From Candidatus Latescibacterota bacterium (GTDB taxonomy: Bacteria > Latescibacterota > UBA2968 > UBA8231), in assembly GCA_007136405.1 (NCBI GenBank), contig SLHA01000011.1, positions 1 through 48,602 on the forward strand: a stretch of DNA of 48,602 nucleotides. Direction: 5' to 3'. A program made the translations under genes and the position numbers. Under the pieces are notes generated by a model. The model was not told the DNA's origin, did no database searches, and saw only the letters and a program-made list of their open reading frames with translations. Below, piece by piece: positions 33,969 to 43,207 of this stretch. The number at the start of each line of letters is the position of its first letter. The stretch's first letter is position 1.

Positions 33969-36782
33969 TCAAGCGTCGTCCACAGGTTGCTGGACGACCG
34001 TGCCGGCCACATCCAGCCTCAAGCGTGCTGCGTACCGGCGCCCGTCTTCAGCGCGGAAGCCGCGGATGATGCGCGTGCGGCCTGTACCGATCAGAGTGCG
34101 GACCTGGTTCTCGGTGAGTTTCTTCCCCGCTATCACCTTCCACACCACAAAGCTGCACCCTTCGCGGTAGCGACTGCAGCCGTATCCGCGCTGACCTTCG
34201 ATGATGGTGGCATGACCACAGCGGGGACACGGCGGCCATATGGCCCGTGTCGGCGCAGTCGCACCGGCGTCGGAGTCGGTGCGACTGCCGGCCGGCGGGG
34301 CCGCTGGCGATACCCTGCCATCGCGTGTTGACGACGGCTTGGAGGTGGAGAGGCCGGATCCGCCGGCACGGCCTCTTGGCGATCCAGCCACTGGCACAGC
34401 CGGGTGGGGGGGGGCCGGGTCGCGCGTTACGGCTGGGTCCGGGCGTCTAGACGCGGCATTCGGGTCGCTGGATTCGCCGCTGGATTCGCCGCTGGATTTT
34501 TTAGAGGGCGACGTGGGCAAGGTGGCCGAGGGGCGCGCGTGGCCCTCGAAGACAAACTCCACCTTGCCGTTCGAGTCCAACCGCAGCCGCGCACTGAACG
34601 CCTTGCCGCTTCTGGCGGTGAATCCCTCCATCGGCCCGGCGCTTCCGGTCTGGATCAGCTGCTGAACGGTTTTTCGCGGCAGCTGGCGTTGGGCCATGCT
34701 CTTCCATATGGTGAAACCACAGCCCTCCCGGTAGCGACTGCAGCCATAGGCCCTGGGCGTCTCCACGACATCGCCCTGCTGACACACCGGGCATTTCCCC
34801 AGATCCGTGGCCCGCGGAACGCTGCCGCGTCTTCCCCGCTTTCTGCCCCGCTGCGGCGTGCCGGGTTGCTGCTGTCGCGCGGCGGCCACCTGCGCGGCGG
34901 ACATGGCCTGGCCGGCCGCTACCTGCGGAACCAGATTCTGCACGAATGCGGTGATCCGCTGGTAGTACTCACTTGCCGCCAGTTTGCCTTCTTCCACGTC
35001 CTGCAGTTGCTGCTCCCACGTAGCCGTCAGTTCCGGACTGCGCAGCGGTTCGGCCACCATGGCGATCAGCGCCCTGCCTTTATCTGTGGATCGCAGTTGG
35101 CGGCGTTCGCGGCGCACATATCCTGAACGGATCAACTTCTCGATGGTCTCGGCGCGGGTGGCCGGCGTGCCCAGACCGGAGTGCTTCATGGCCGCGGCCA
35201 GTTCCTCATCCTCGATCTGGCGGCCGGCATTGCGCATGGCCAGTAGCAATGTGGCATCCGTATGGGGCCGGGGTGGACGCGTTTCCTTCTCCAGGACCTC
35301 CAAGCCGTCCACATGCACCTCCTGCCCGGCGCGCAGCGCCGCCAGCACCATCGCTTCCCGGTCATCCGCTTCCGATGCGATCCCATCAGGAACACCGGTG
35401 TGTGTCCGGTCCGCCCCGCTTCCCCCGCCTCCGCCGCTTACGGCCTGTTCTGTTGCAGCGGATGCGCCGCTCCGGGGCTGCCGTTCGACCACGGTCCATC
35501 CGGCCTGTCGCACGATGCTGCCGCGGGCCACGAATGTCGCGCCGCCGATGTCCAGCTCGACAGCCGTCTCCCGAACGATCTGGTCCGGGAGGAAAACGGC
35601 CACGAAACGGGCGCAAACCAGGTCGTAAATCCGCTTCAGCTCCGGGGCCAGCCGGGTTCCGGCTTTCTGACCAGTGGGTATGATGGCGTGGTGATCCGTG
35701 AGCCGCGTGCGGTCCACGAACCCTTTTCCCGGACGATGTCCCTGGCGCAGACGCCGTAGCGCGGTCTCCGCCTGCGGATGCTCCAGGTTCTGCAGAATCC
35801 CGGGAAGCTCGGGTACCATGTCTTCCGGAATATGCCGGCTTTCCGTCCGCGGGTAGGAGATCAGTTTGTGGGTCTCGTACAGAGCCTGAGCGTGCTTGAG
35901 CGTTGCTGCGGCGGTGAATCCAAACCGGCGGTTGGCTTCCCGTTGCAGGCTGTTCAGATCGAACAACGGAGGCGGATGATGGCGCCGGTCCTTGGAATCC
36001 GTGGTTTGGACGGTGCCTCGTGTGTGAACACTGAGAGTCCTGTGCAGTTGCTCGGCCTTCTCCCTGGAGTCAATGCGGGTCTCTCCGCCGGCACTGTACC
36101 GGGCCTTGAACCCCTCCCTCAGCCGGGCCACAAGCTCGTAGTAGAATTCCTTCCTGAAGCTGACGATCTGCTCGTCCCGCTGTACGAGCATGGCCAGCGC
36201 CGGCGTCTGCACCCTGCCGATGGTACACAGCACCTTGTTGTGCACGGTGTATGCCCGGGTCAGGTTCATGCCGACGAGCCAGTCCGCCTGCGCCCGGATC
36301 CGCGCCGCGGCGGCCAACGGGTCGAAATCCGTACTGTCCTGGAGCCGCTCGAAACCGGCACGGATGGCCGTATCCGTGAGACTGGAGATCCACAGGCGTT
36401 GCACCGGACGCGTGCAACGGGCGTGCTCGTACATCAGACGGAAAATGTTCTCGCCCTCCCGGCCGGCATCCGTGGCGCAGATGATCCGGGAGGTATCGGC
36501 GGCATTGATGAGCTTCTTGACGATGGTATACTGAGCGGCTGTACGGCGGACCAGACGCAGCTTCCAGGGGTCCGGAATGATGGGCAACTGAGCAAAGGAC
36601 CAGCGTTCGTTCCAGGGGGCGCCGTATTCATCGGGTTCGGCGAATTCCACCAGGTGACCGAGGGCCCAGGTGATCACGTATCCTTGCCCTTCCAGGAATC
36701 CTTCACCCTTTCTTCGGGCACCCATTACGCGGGCAATGTCCCTGGCCACGCTGGGCTTTTCGGCGACGACGACGATGGGCAT
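33969..36782 (-). CDS. topB: DNA topoisomerase III-like type IA topoisomerase with two C-terminal zinc domains
   Basis: A 937-residue type IA topoisomerase. TOPRIM residues are E8 (AEKPSVA) and D105, E109 and E111 in ATDAGREGEN; the catalytic tyrosine is Y310 in LISYPRTESRHIPED. It relaxes and decatenates DNA through single-strand passage. The C-terminus carries two copies of a four-cysteine zinc domain: CPVC...YGCSRYREGC near 663-690 and CPRC...YGCSRYREGC near 850-875, each followed by a similar beta segment. Between them lies a Ser/Pro/Gly-rich linker of about 100 residues with a C9 run in its coding strand and a 12-bp repeat. ATG at 36782 begins with the conserved MPIVVVAEKP; ATG 36815 is an alternative. 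Confidence 0.93.
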   Translation of the reverse strand: MPIVVVAEKPSVARDIARVMGARRKGEGFLEGQGYVITWALGHLVEFAEPDEYGAPWNERWSFAQLPIIPDPWKLRLVRRTAAQYTIVKKLINAADTSRIICATDAGREGENIFRLMYEHARCTRPVQRLWISSLTDTAIRAGFERLQDSTDFDPLAAAARIRAQADWLVGMNLTRAYTVHNKVLCTIGRVQTPALAMLVQRDEQIVSFRKEFYYELVARLREGFKARYSAGGETRIDSREKAEQLHRTLSVHTRGTVQTTDSKDRRHHPPPLFDLNSLQREANRRFGFTAAATLKHAQALYETHKLISYPRTESRHIPEDMVPELPGILQNLEHPQAETALRRLRQGHRPGKGFVDRTRLTDHHAIIPTGQKAGTRLAPELKRIYDLVCARFVAVFLPDQIVRETAVELDIGGATFVARGSIVRQAGWTVVERQPRSGASAATEQAVSGGGGGSGADRTHTGVPDGIASEADDREAMVLAALRAGQEVHVDGLEVLEKETRPPRPHTDATLLLAMRNAGRQIEDEELAAAMKHSGLGTPATRAETIEKLIRSGYVRRERRQLRSTDKGRALIAMVAEPLRSPELTATWEQQLQDVEEGKLAASEYYQRITAFVQNLVPQVAAGQAMSAAQVAAARQQQPGTPQRGRKRGRRGSVPRATDLGKCPVCQQGDVVETPRAYGCSRYREGCGFTIWKSMAQRQLPRKTVQQLIQTGSAGPMEGFTARSGKAFSARLRLDSNGKVEFVFEGHARPSATLPTSPSKKSSGESSGESSDPNAASRRPDPAVTRDPAPPHPAVPVAGSPRGRAGGSGLSTSKPSSTRDGRVSPAAPPAGSRTDSDAGATAPTRAIWPPCPRCGHATIIEGQRGYGCSRYREGCSFVVWKVIAGKKLTENQVRTLIGTGRTRIIRGFRAEDGRRYAARLRLDVAGTVVQQPVDDA
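34406..34414. repeat. G9 homopolymer inside topB
   Basis: Nine consecutive G on the plus strand (C9 in the coding strand) lie in the linker before the second zinc domain. Slippage here would shift the frame and remove that domain only. Confidence 0.8.
34468..34498. repeat. 12-bp tandem repeat inside topB linker
   Basis: CTGGATTCGCCG occurs at 34468-34479 and 34480-34491, with a partial third copy. In the protein it gives the SSGESSGESSD stretch of the linker. Confidence 0.85.
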
Positions 36783-37047
36783 GGCAGGCTCCGCCGGTTG
36801 AGGACTGGACTGCATCGAATATGCCGATTAGTCGGCCTGGGATCAACAGGCCCCGTAAGTACCAGCTACCGGGACTTGACAGCGTGGCTGGTAACGCTGT
36901 CTGTTCGACTCGGTTCCGCGGATCCGGGTGCAACCCGCCGGTCCTGTGCAGAAGGAATCCGGTGTGCCCGCGGTTCGGGCGCACGGGCGCAGCCCGGACC
37001 GTAAAATTCTACCGGCACCCATGTTCATCCAAGCCACAGGAGGCCCC

Positions 37048-37833
37048 ATGACGGTATTATTCCACGAGATGACCCGCGAACAGATCAACGCGGTGGCGCC
37101 CCGAGCCATCGCCGTGCTGCCCACCGCCGCCACCGAGCAGCACGGTCCTCACCTGGCCGTGGGGACGGACACCTTGCTCGTTACCACGGTTGCCGAACGG
37201 GCCGCCCGAGCCGCAGCCGACACGGTGCCGGTGGTGATCACGCCGCCCCTGCCCTTCGGCAGTTCGCATCACCACTATGCCTTTGGAGCCACCTTGTCGT
37301 TGACCAGCGAGGTGTTCTCCGGCGTGGTCCGGGATGTCTTAGCCGGACTGGTGCGGGACGGATTCCGGCACCTGGTGGTGCTCAACGGCCATGGCGGCAA
37401 CAAAGATCTGATTGGCGCCGTCAGCCAGGATCTGGTCAATCGCCAGGGCGAGCCGGCCACGGTGGCATCGGCCAACTACTGGGACCTTGCCCGGCCGGCT
37501 CTGGCGGAGGCCGGCCTGATGCCTGGAGGCCGAATACCGGGCCATGCCGGCCAGTTCGAAACCTCGGCGGTGCTGGCACTGCGCGCCGATATGGTGGACG
37601 AGGAAGCGCGTGGCCAGACACAGGATCAATCCAGGGCGTCCATCGGCCTGGATGTGGACCTGACCGGCGCCGTCGTACAGACCTATGGCGCGTGGGCACG
37701 GAGTGCCGGACACACGGACAACCCGGCCGCCGCCAGCGCTGAACTGGGCCAGCAGATGCTGCAAGTCATCGTCGAGCAGGTTGCCCGGTTTTTCCGCGAG
37801 TTCAGTCGCACGCCAGGGCCGGTCGTCGATTGA
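37048..37833 (+). CDS. Creatininase-family protein (copy 1)
   Basis: A 261-residue creatininase (creatinine amidohydrolase) fold protein. TAATEQHGPHLAVGTDT supplies E30, H32 and D41 of the two-metal site; VVLNGHGGNKDLI is the second signature, and GHAGQFETSAVLALRADMV includes the distal glutamate ligand. Members hydrolyse creatinine or, in many bacteria, carry out the formamide deformylation of riboflavin, F420 or mycofactocin-type pathways (MftE); the substrate here is unknown. ATG at 37048 follows ACAGGAGG. It is divergent from topB. The URO-D-like gene starts about 150 bases later, across a 25-bp direct repeat. A second family member lies at 46336. Confidence 0.88.
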   Translation: MTVLFHEMTREQINAVAPRAIAVLPTAATEQHGPHLAVGTDTLLVTTVAERAARAAADTVPVVITPPLPFGSSHHHYAFGATLSLTSEVFSGVVRDVLAGLVRDGFRHLVVLNGHGGNKDLIGAVSQDLVNRQGEPATVASANYWDLARPALAEAGLMPGGRIPGHAGQFETSAVLALRADMVDEEARGQTQDQSRASIGLDVDLTGAVVQTYGAWARSAGHTDNPAAASAELGQQMLQVIVEQVARFFREFSRTPGPVVD

Positions 37834-37875
37834 TGCGGTCCGTTGTGGACTCGCCTTGGGCTGCGGCCAGGTCAC

Positions 37876-37929
37876 CAGCAGGCCGCCGGAAGAGAGGCGC
37901 GCGTCAGCAGGCCGCCGGAAGAGAGGCGC
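37876..37929. repeat. 25-bp direct repeat, 29-bp period
   Basis: CAGCAGGCCGCCGGAAGAGA begins each copy; the identical 25-base units are at 37876-37900 and 37905-37929. They lie between the creatininase stop and the next gene, upstream of its ribosome-binding site. Confidence 0.85.
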
Positions 37930-37984
37930 TTGCGTCGACTTCAATCGCCAGCAGCGTCGTATGGCATCACAAGGAGATGAGTGT

Positions 37985-39220
37985 ATGAGCGATGATCGCG
38001 ATGTGGTGAAGAAACTGGCGGCAGAGGTCGCAGAGATGGCGGCGCAACCCATACAGCAGGAAAAAAGAGAAGGCTGGAAGCGGCTCAACAGCCTGCAGGC
38101 GCAGCGCCCCATGCTATGGATAACGGAGATCCCCTGGGGTGAGTTCGAAGGAACCATGGACGAGTTGCGCTGCGTCTGCGCCGACGACCGGCTGCGGGCG
38201 GTGGAGAGCCGTCTGCGCCGGACCCTGTTCACGGCGAGGCACCTGCCCTGTGACGAGGTCATCGACTCCACCTGGTGGGTGCCCAAAGTCATACACGGCG
38301 CCGGGTATGGGCTGAGCGTTCAGGAGCAGCAGCTGCCCCAGGGCGGTTCCTATGTCTACTCGCATCACTACGAACCGGTCCTTCAGGACCTCGATGACAT
38401 TGAGAAGATCCGGATGCCGGAGGTCTGGTTCGATGCGGAAGCCACGCACGAGCAGATCCGGTTCTACACGGATCTGCTGAGTGACAGTCTGCATGTGCGC
38501 GCCTGCGGACCGCGCCAGCATTTCTTCAATGCGTGGGATCAGCTGGTTCGATGGACCGGGGTGCAGCAAGCCCTGTTGGATCTGGCCGTACGGCCGGATT
38601 TCATCCATGCCATCATGCGGCGTATGACGGACTCGTTCCTGGCCCGAATGACTCAGTACGAGCAGCTGAACCTGCTCGACTACCCGCATCCGCTCAACCG
38701 AGTCGGTTCCGGCGCCGCCAGTTTTACCGACGAACTGCCTCAACCGGGATACGACCCGGAGCATATCACCACCATGGATCAGTGGGGCGGAGCGACACCG
38801 CAGATCTTCAGCGAGGTGTCACCGGCCATGCACGAAGAATTCGCCCTGCAGTACGAGATCCAGGTGATGGAGCGTTGCGGACTCAACTATTATGGATGTT
38901 GCGAGCCGGTCCACGCGAAGATGCACATCCTGGCCACGGTACCGCGGCTCAGGAAAATATCCATCAGTCCCTGGTGCGACGTCGCAAAGGCTGCGGCGAA
39001 CGCGCACCAGGCCTATGTTTTCAGCCACAAACCGAGTCCCGCCCTGCTTGCTGAGGAACGGTTCGATGCGGGCCGTGCTGAAGCGGACATCAGGGACCGG
39101 CTGGCCCAGTCTCAGGGCATGCAGTGCGAGTTCATCATGAAAGACATCAGTACGGTTCGCGGTGATGTCGAACGGGTCATAGCCTGGTGCGAGACCGCGT
39201 ACCGCGTGCTCACCGAGTGA
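37985..39220 (+). CDS. URO-D-like (uroporphyrinogen decarboxylase family) protein
   Basis: A 411-residue protein resembling the uroporphyrinogen-decarboxylase/cobalamin-independent methionine-synthase barrel family. Readable segments include VIHGAGYGLSVQEQQLPQGGSYVYSHHYEPVL, VRACGPRQHFFNAWDQLVRWTGVQQALLDLAVRP, and CGLNYYGCCEPVHAKM with ISISPWCDVAKAA near the C-terminus. These last suggest a metal or corrinoid-methyl site (Cys and His in CCEPVH), as in corrinoid methyltransferases, but true UroD catalytic motifs are not clear, so heme synthesis should not be assumed. ATG at 37985 has AAGGAG upstream; the frame is open earlier without conservation. Its end is followed by a hairpin. Confidence 0.75.
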   Translation: MSDDRDVVKKLAAEVAEMAAQPIQQEKREGWKRLNSLQAQRPMLWITEIPWGEFEGTMDELRCVCADDRLRAVESRLRRTLFTARHLPCDEVIDSTWWVPKVIHGAGYGLSVQEQQLPQGGSYVYSHHYEPVLQDLDDIEKIRMPEVWFDAEATHEQIRFYTDLLSDSLHVRACGPRQHFFNAWDQLVRWTGVQQALLDLAVRPDFIHAIMRRMTDSFLARMTQYEQLNLLDYPHPLNRVGSGAASFTDELPQPGYDPEHITTMDQWGGATPQIFSEVSPAMHEEFALQYEIQVMERCGLNYYGCCEPVHAKMHILATVPRLRKISISPWCDVAKAAANAHQAYVFSHKPSPALLAEERFDAGRAEADIRDRLAQSQGMQCEFIMKDISTVRGDVERVIAWCETAYRVLTE

Positions 39221-39538
39221 TACAGACAGGCGAGAGCCGCGGGCTGGGTTTAGACACCCGCGGCACCCTCGCGCAGGAAGCGCCTGGCCTGGCCCTGGCG
39301 CCACGCTGGAGCACAGCCGCATCGTTTCGTGTGCTCAGCCGGTTGGTATGCCACCGCCTGATGTATCCCGCATCAGGCGGTGGTCCTCGAGGGACTCAGC
39401 CAGCGCTCGTTCTCCACCGAAAAAAGTGCACGGTGCACCGCCACCACGCAGCATGATCCATAGGGCGGCGGATTCACCTGTCGAAACGCGGTTGGTCCGG
39501 CAGGCCTCTTTGCGGCGCTAGCAGTTTTTACGGCGCTG
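39221..39538. other. Intergenic region between convergent genes
   Basis: This region of about 318 bases holds a perfect 13-bp inverted repeat (39351-39383) but no supported gene. Confidence 0.5.
39351..39383. terminator. Perfect 13-bp hairpin between convergent genes
   Basis: CCACCGCCTGATG (39351-39363) pairs perfectly with CATCAGGCGGTGG (39371-39383), loop TATCCCG. It lies between the stops of two convergent genes and could end transcription from both sides. No T-run follows. Confidence 0.6.
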
Positions 39539-40720
39539 TCAATCTTCGCTGCGCCAGGGTATGGCATTGGCTCCGGTTGGGCGCGGCTGGGTCGGACGAA
39601 TGGGCATCTTCTCATACGAACGGTAACTCACGTTCAGATGGGGTGTCTCCACCCGCACGTGACCGCGGTGGCGGGATTCCATCAGCGCTTCCAGTGCCCC
39701 GCTGATCAGCAGGGTCCGCTCCACCGGATACTGGGGTTGGCCGGTGACGAACAGCTCCTGAATGTTCAGGGTCAGGTACGAGAAGTGCGGATGCGGGTCG
39801 CCGTGCAGGTAGGTCTCCATGCCGTGCACCTGACCTCCGCTCCGCGCAGCGTAGCCCCAGCCGCTCAGGTGGCCGTTGAGCATCAAGGTGGCCGTCCGCA
39901 GGCCATCGGCATATTCCAGCAGGAAGACCGCGGGCCGCTCACAGTTGTCTTCCATGGAACCTTCCTTCCGGCGTTCTATATGCTGCTCGGCTGCAGCCGC
40001 CAGTTCCCCTGACCAGACCCCGCGATCCCGGGCCTTCCATACCTCGTCATCCTCCAGGCACTGGACGGCAACGATGCCCGTTTCACCTCCGGGCCGACGC
40101 TCGACCATGCACTGCAACAGCTCCAGGGCGTGGAAGCCGTAGGAATCCAGCCCCCCGAAGGCCATGGACAAGGCTTCGTCGACAGGAGTGTCCAGGTCGT
40201 ATTCCAGCCACGGCCGCCGGTAGGCCACCGGCAGCGAGGAGCCGGCCATGAACGGGACGTGCAGTTCCCGGGCGCGGTCATACATCCAGCACGCCTGCTC
40301 CCAGCTCCAGGACAGATGCTTGTCGCTGAAGACGGGCACGGCGCGTCCGGAGGTGGCGAACACACCGCAGACCTGCTCGAAAAAGAACCGTCGCGGATAC
40401 AGGTGTTGTTCCTTTTCGTTCCAGGCATAATCGCCGTGTTCTCCCACGATCAGCACGCCGTCCACGGCCAGTTCCTTCCCCCCCAGGGTCAACGCCTTGA
40501 CGATGCTCGGGAGAACGGGTATCCCCTGCTCCTGAGCCAGAGGCAGGCAGACATCCTTCTCGTGGATCTGGTCCAGGTATATGGAGGCGACGTCCACCTT
40601 GGGTTCCATGATACCATCATCAGTGGGGATGCCCTTGATCAGCTTGGGTAAGATCACCTCGGCGTGGGAACGAACGAAGCAGGTAGTCAGAATGGCGGCG
40701 ATCTTCTTGCGTTCGGTCAC
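39539..40720 (-). CDS. Uncharacterised protein, Rossmann-like N-terminus
   Basis: A 393-residue protein that I cannot assign. The N-terminus (KKIAAILTTCFVRSHAEVILPKL, then VDVASIYLDQIHEKDVCLPLAQEQGIPVLPSI, DGVLIVGEHGDYAWNEKEQHLYPRR) looks like the Rossmann domain of Gfo/Idh/MocA oxidoreductases, but the GxGxxG motif and the usual EKP segment are absent. FGGLDSYGFHALELLQCMVERRPGGETGI sits in the middle, and the C-terminus is beta-rich. No signal peptide. It may be a degraded or novel oxidoreductase or an accessory protein. The GTG start has GGAGGAG nine bases upstream. Convergent to the URO-D-like gene. Confidence 0.72.
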   Translation of the reverse strand: MTERKKIAAILTTCFVRSHAEVILPKLIKGIPTDDGIMEPKVDVASIYLDQIHEKDVCLPLAQEQGIPVLPSIVKALTLGGKELAVDGVLIVGEHGDYAWNEKEQHLYPRRFFFEQVCGVFATSGRAVPVFSDKHLSWSWEQACWMYDRARELHVPFMAGSSLPVAYRRPWLEYDLDTPVDEALSMAFGGLDSYGFHALELLQCMVERRPGGETGIVAVQCLEDDEVWKARDRGVWSGELAAAAEQHIERRKEGSMEDNCERPAVFLLEYADGLRTATLMLNGHLSGWGYAARSGGQVHGMETYLHGDPHPHFSYLTLNIQELFVTGQPQYPVERTLLISGALEALMESRHRGHVRVETPHLNVSYRSYEKMPIRPTQPRPTGANAIPWRSED

Positions 40721-40892
40721 GATGCTATCTCCTCCGGTCGCTTGCCGGCGTCATGAAGCCGGGTGTGGGCAGGCTCGATCAGGCTGCGCGTTGATTGCCA
40801 TGAATACGCAATCCGCGGACCGGGGTCAACACAACGGCGACCAGGTCCGGTCCGAAACCCAGCCCTGGAACCGACCGCAATCTCCTTCATGC

Positions 40893-40912
40893 CGGCGCCA
40901 GGTCCGGCGCCG
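40893..40912 (-). terminator. GC-rich stem-loop after ftsH
   Basis: CGGCGCC (40893-40899) pairs with GGCGCCG (40906-40912), loop AGGTCC. It lies about 75 bases past the ftsH stop, before the next minus-strand gene. No T-run, so termination is only suggested. Confidence 0.3.
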
Positions 40913-40984
40913 CGCACCGCGAGACGCAATCGAAAGCCCGGAGGCCCGGCTGATGCGGCATGTGCAGCCGGGTTTACAGCAGGC

Positions 40985-42967
40985 TCACGCCGGCCCGCTG
41001 GACGGGCGAGTGTCACCCGGTATGCCTTCGACCGTTTGTTCCGGAACCGCGTCGGCGCTCTCCTGGATGATCTGCAGTACCATTTCGCCACTGAGCTCCT
41101 CCTGCTCGCGCAGGCTGGCAGCCAGCCGCTCCAGTGCCGGACGGTGCGCTTTCAGGGTCTCCAGGGCACGGTGCTGTGCACCGGTCAGGATGTCTCTAAC
41201 TTCCTCGTCCACCTCCCGTGCGGTAGCTTCGCTGAATTCCCGCCGCTGCGCCAGCTCTCCGCCCAGAAAGACCTCGTCCCGGCCGCCGCTGCGTGTCATG
41301 GGCCCCAGTTTCTGGCCCATGCCCCAGTCCAGCACCATCTTGCGGGCGATCTGGGTAGCTTCACGGAAGTCGTTTTCCGCGCCGGTGCTGACAATCTGCA
41401 GTACCAGTTCCTCGGCGGCACGGCCGCTCATGATGACCGCCAGCCGGTCGTCCAGATACTGGCGGGGCCGCACGTACATATCCCGTTCGGGGACCTGCTG
41501 GGTCACTCCCATGCTTTCCGCGCGGGGTACGATGGAGACTTTGTACAAGGGATCGGCGTATTCCAGCACCGCTGCGGTTACAGCATGCCCGGCTTCGTGA
41601 TAGGCGATCAACTGGCATTCCTGTTCGGACAGCACCATGGTCTCCCGCTTCATGCCAAGCAGAACCTTGTCCCGGGCGCGCTCGATATCCGCAGCACAGA
41701 TTTTCTCGGCCTGGCGGCGCGCGGCTTCCATGGCCGCCTCGTTGACGATGTTCTCCAGATCAGCACCGGTGGCACCCGGCATGCCGCGCGCCACCTCCTC
41801 CAGATTCACGTCGTCGTCCAGGGGACGGTTACGAACATGGATCTGCAGAATGGCGACCCGGTCCGCCTGCGTGGGCAGGTCGACGGTGATGCGCCGGTCG
41901 AAACGGCCAGGGCGAAGCAGAGCCGGGTCCAGTGTGTCCGGCCGGTTGGTGGCGGCCATGACCAACACGTTTTCGCTGGGCTCGAATCCGTCCAGCTCGG
42001 AGAGCAGTTGATTGAGTGTCTGTTCACGCTCGTCGTGGCCTCCGCCCAGGCCGGCGCCGCGGCGCCGGCCGATGGAGTCCAACTCGTCGATGAAAATGAT
42101 GCTCGGTGCCCGTTTCTTGGCCTCGCGGAACGTGTCCCGAACCCGCGAGGCGCCGACTCCGACGAACATCTCCATGAAATCCGAACCGGTGATGCTCAGG
42201 AACGGCACGCCAGCCTCGCCGGCTACGGCACGTGCCAGTAATGTTTTACCCGTTCCCGGCGCACCCACCAGCAGGATACCTTTGGGGGTTCGGGCGCCAA
42301 CGCGTTGGAATCGTTGCGGGTCGTCCAGAAAGCCCACCATCTCCTGCAGTTCCGACTTGGCGCCGTGAGCGCCGGCGACATCGTCGAAACGTACGGTGGA
42401 TTTGCTGGCGTCGAAGAGGCGCACGCGGGTTTTACCAATAGAGAACATGCTTTGCCCCTGGGCCTGCATGCGGCGCATGATCATGATGGCGATACCGATC
42501 ATGAGAATCCAGGGCAGCGCCGCAATAAACACCTCATGGAGCCTGACGCCGGTATCCGGCTCAACCTGCATGGTGGTACCATGGCGTTCCAGCAAGCCCA
42601 GTAACTCGTCGTCACCAAAAGGGGGCAGGTAGGTCAGAAAATGGGTATATTCCACGCTTTCGTCGCCGACCTCGCGGGTGGCGGCAACGCTCAGTTCACC
42701 GGTTATCTCCTCTCCGGTGACGGTGATTCTGGCTACCTTTCCGTCTTTCAGGTGTCGCCGGAACGTGCTGTACTCGATCCGCACCCGGTCATCGAGGTCC
42801 CGTGTCAGTGCCTGGTATGCCAGCATGGCCATCAGGATACCCGCCATGATCCAGGCGGCTTGCCTGAAGCTAGGGCTGAATGAGCCGTTTGGTGCCTGTT
42901 CGTCTTTTTGTCCCCGATTCAAGGTCTCCTGCCCCCTGTCAAACGATGGATGGCCACCGGAGTACAC
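40985..42967 (-). CDS. ftsH: ATP-dependent zinc metalloprotease FtsH
   Basis: A membrane-bound AAA+ protease (660 residues) that degrades misfolded membrane proteins and some regulators. Two transmembrane helices (about 37-53 and 146-164) flank the periplasmic domain. Walker A is GAPGTGKT (235-242), Walker [12 protein letters not shown] (290-300), the arginine-finger region RPGRFDR (352-358), and the zinc site HEAGH (457-461) with D533 (ENDFREA). The pore motif [10 protein letters not shown] is present. The GTG at 42967 extends the cytoplasmic N-terminus; a TTG at 42922 preceded by CAGGAG is an alternative start. Divergent from the TGS GTPase gene. Confidence 0.96.
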   Translation of the reverse strand: MYSGGHPSFDRGQETLNRGQKDEQAPNGSFSPSFRQAAWIMAGILMAMLAYQALTRDLDDRVRIEYSTFRRHLKDGKVARITVTGEEITGELSVAATREVGDESVEYTHFLTYLPPFGDDELLGLLERHGTTMQVEPDTGVRLHEVFIAALPWILMIGIAIMIMRRMQAQGQSMFSIGKTRVRLFDASKSTVRFDDVAGAHGAKSELQEMVGFLDDPQRFQRVGARTPKGILLVGAPGTGKTLLARAVAGEAGVPFLSITGSDFMEMFVGVGASRVRDTFREAKKRAPSIIFIDELDSIGRRRGAGLGGGHDEREQTLNQLLSELDGFEPSENVLVMAATNRPDTLDPALLRPGRFDRRITVDLPTQADRVAILQIHVRNRPLDDDVNLEEVARGMPGATGADLENIVNEAAMEAARRQAEKICAADIERARDKVLLGMKRETMVLSEQECQLIAYHEAGHAVTAAVLEYADPLYKVSIVPRAESMGVTQQVPERDMYVRPRQYLDDRLAVIMSGRAAEELVLQIVSTGAENDFREATQIARKMVLDWGMGQKLGPMTRSGGRDEVFLGGELAQRREFSEATAREVDEEVRDILTGAQHRALETLKAHRPALERLAASLREQEELSGEMVLQIIQESADAVPEQTVEGIPGDTRPSSGPA

Positions 42968-43207
42968 AATACGTGGCCATATACATCGAGGCGCTGCGGA
43001 CGATCTTCATCTGAGCCGCTGTTGTGCGCCACCCGGGCTCTTACTGTCGACTACCTTCAATTAAAAGATGAGCAACGCTAGCCGTAAGGGAAGCCCGCCT
43101 TGTCGCCGACGGCATAATCGTGCTCATTCTCGAATACAAGGTGCCGCCGGCCGGAAGGCCGTGATCGCAACTGAACTGCGCAGGTGGTACCAGAGGAACG
43201 GTTCGAC

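Noticed and set aside
37985-39220. True uroporphyrinogen decarboxylase (hemE)
   Set aside because: The N-terminal substrate-binding signatures of HemE are not visible and no heme genes are near; only the wider URO-D family is supported.
40763-42241. 492-codon plus-strand open frame opposite ftsH
   Set aside because: Shadow of FtsH; every FtsH motif is in the minus-strand frame.
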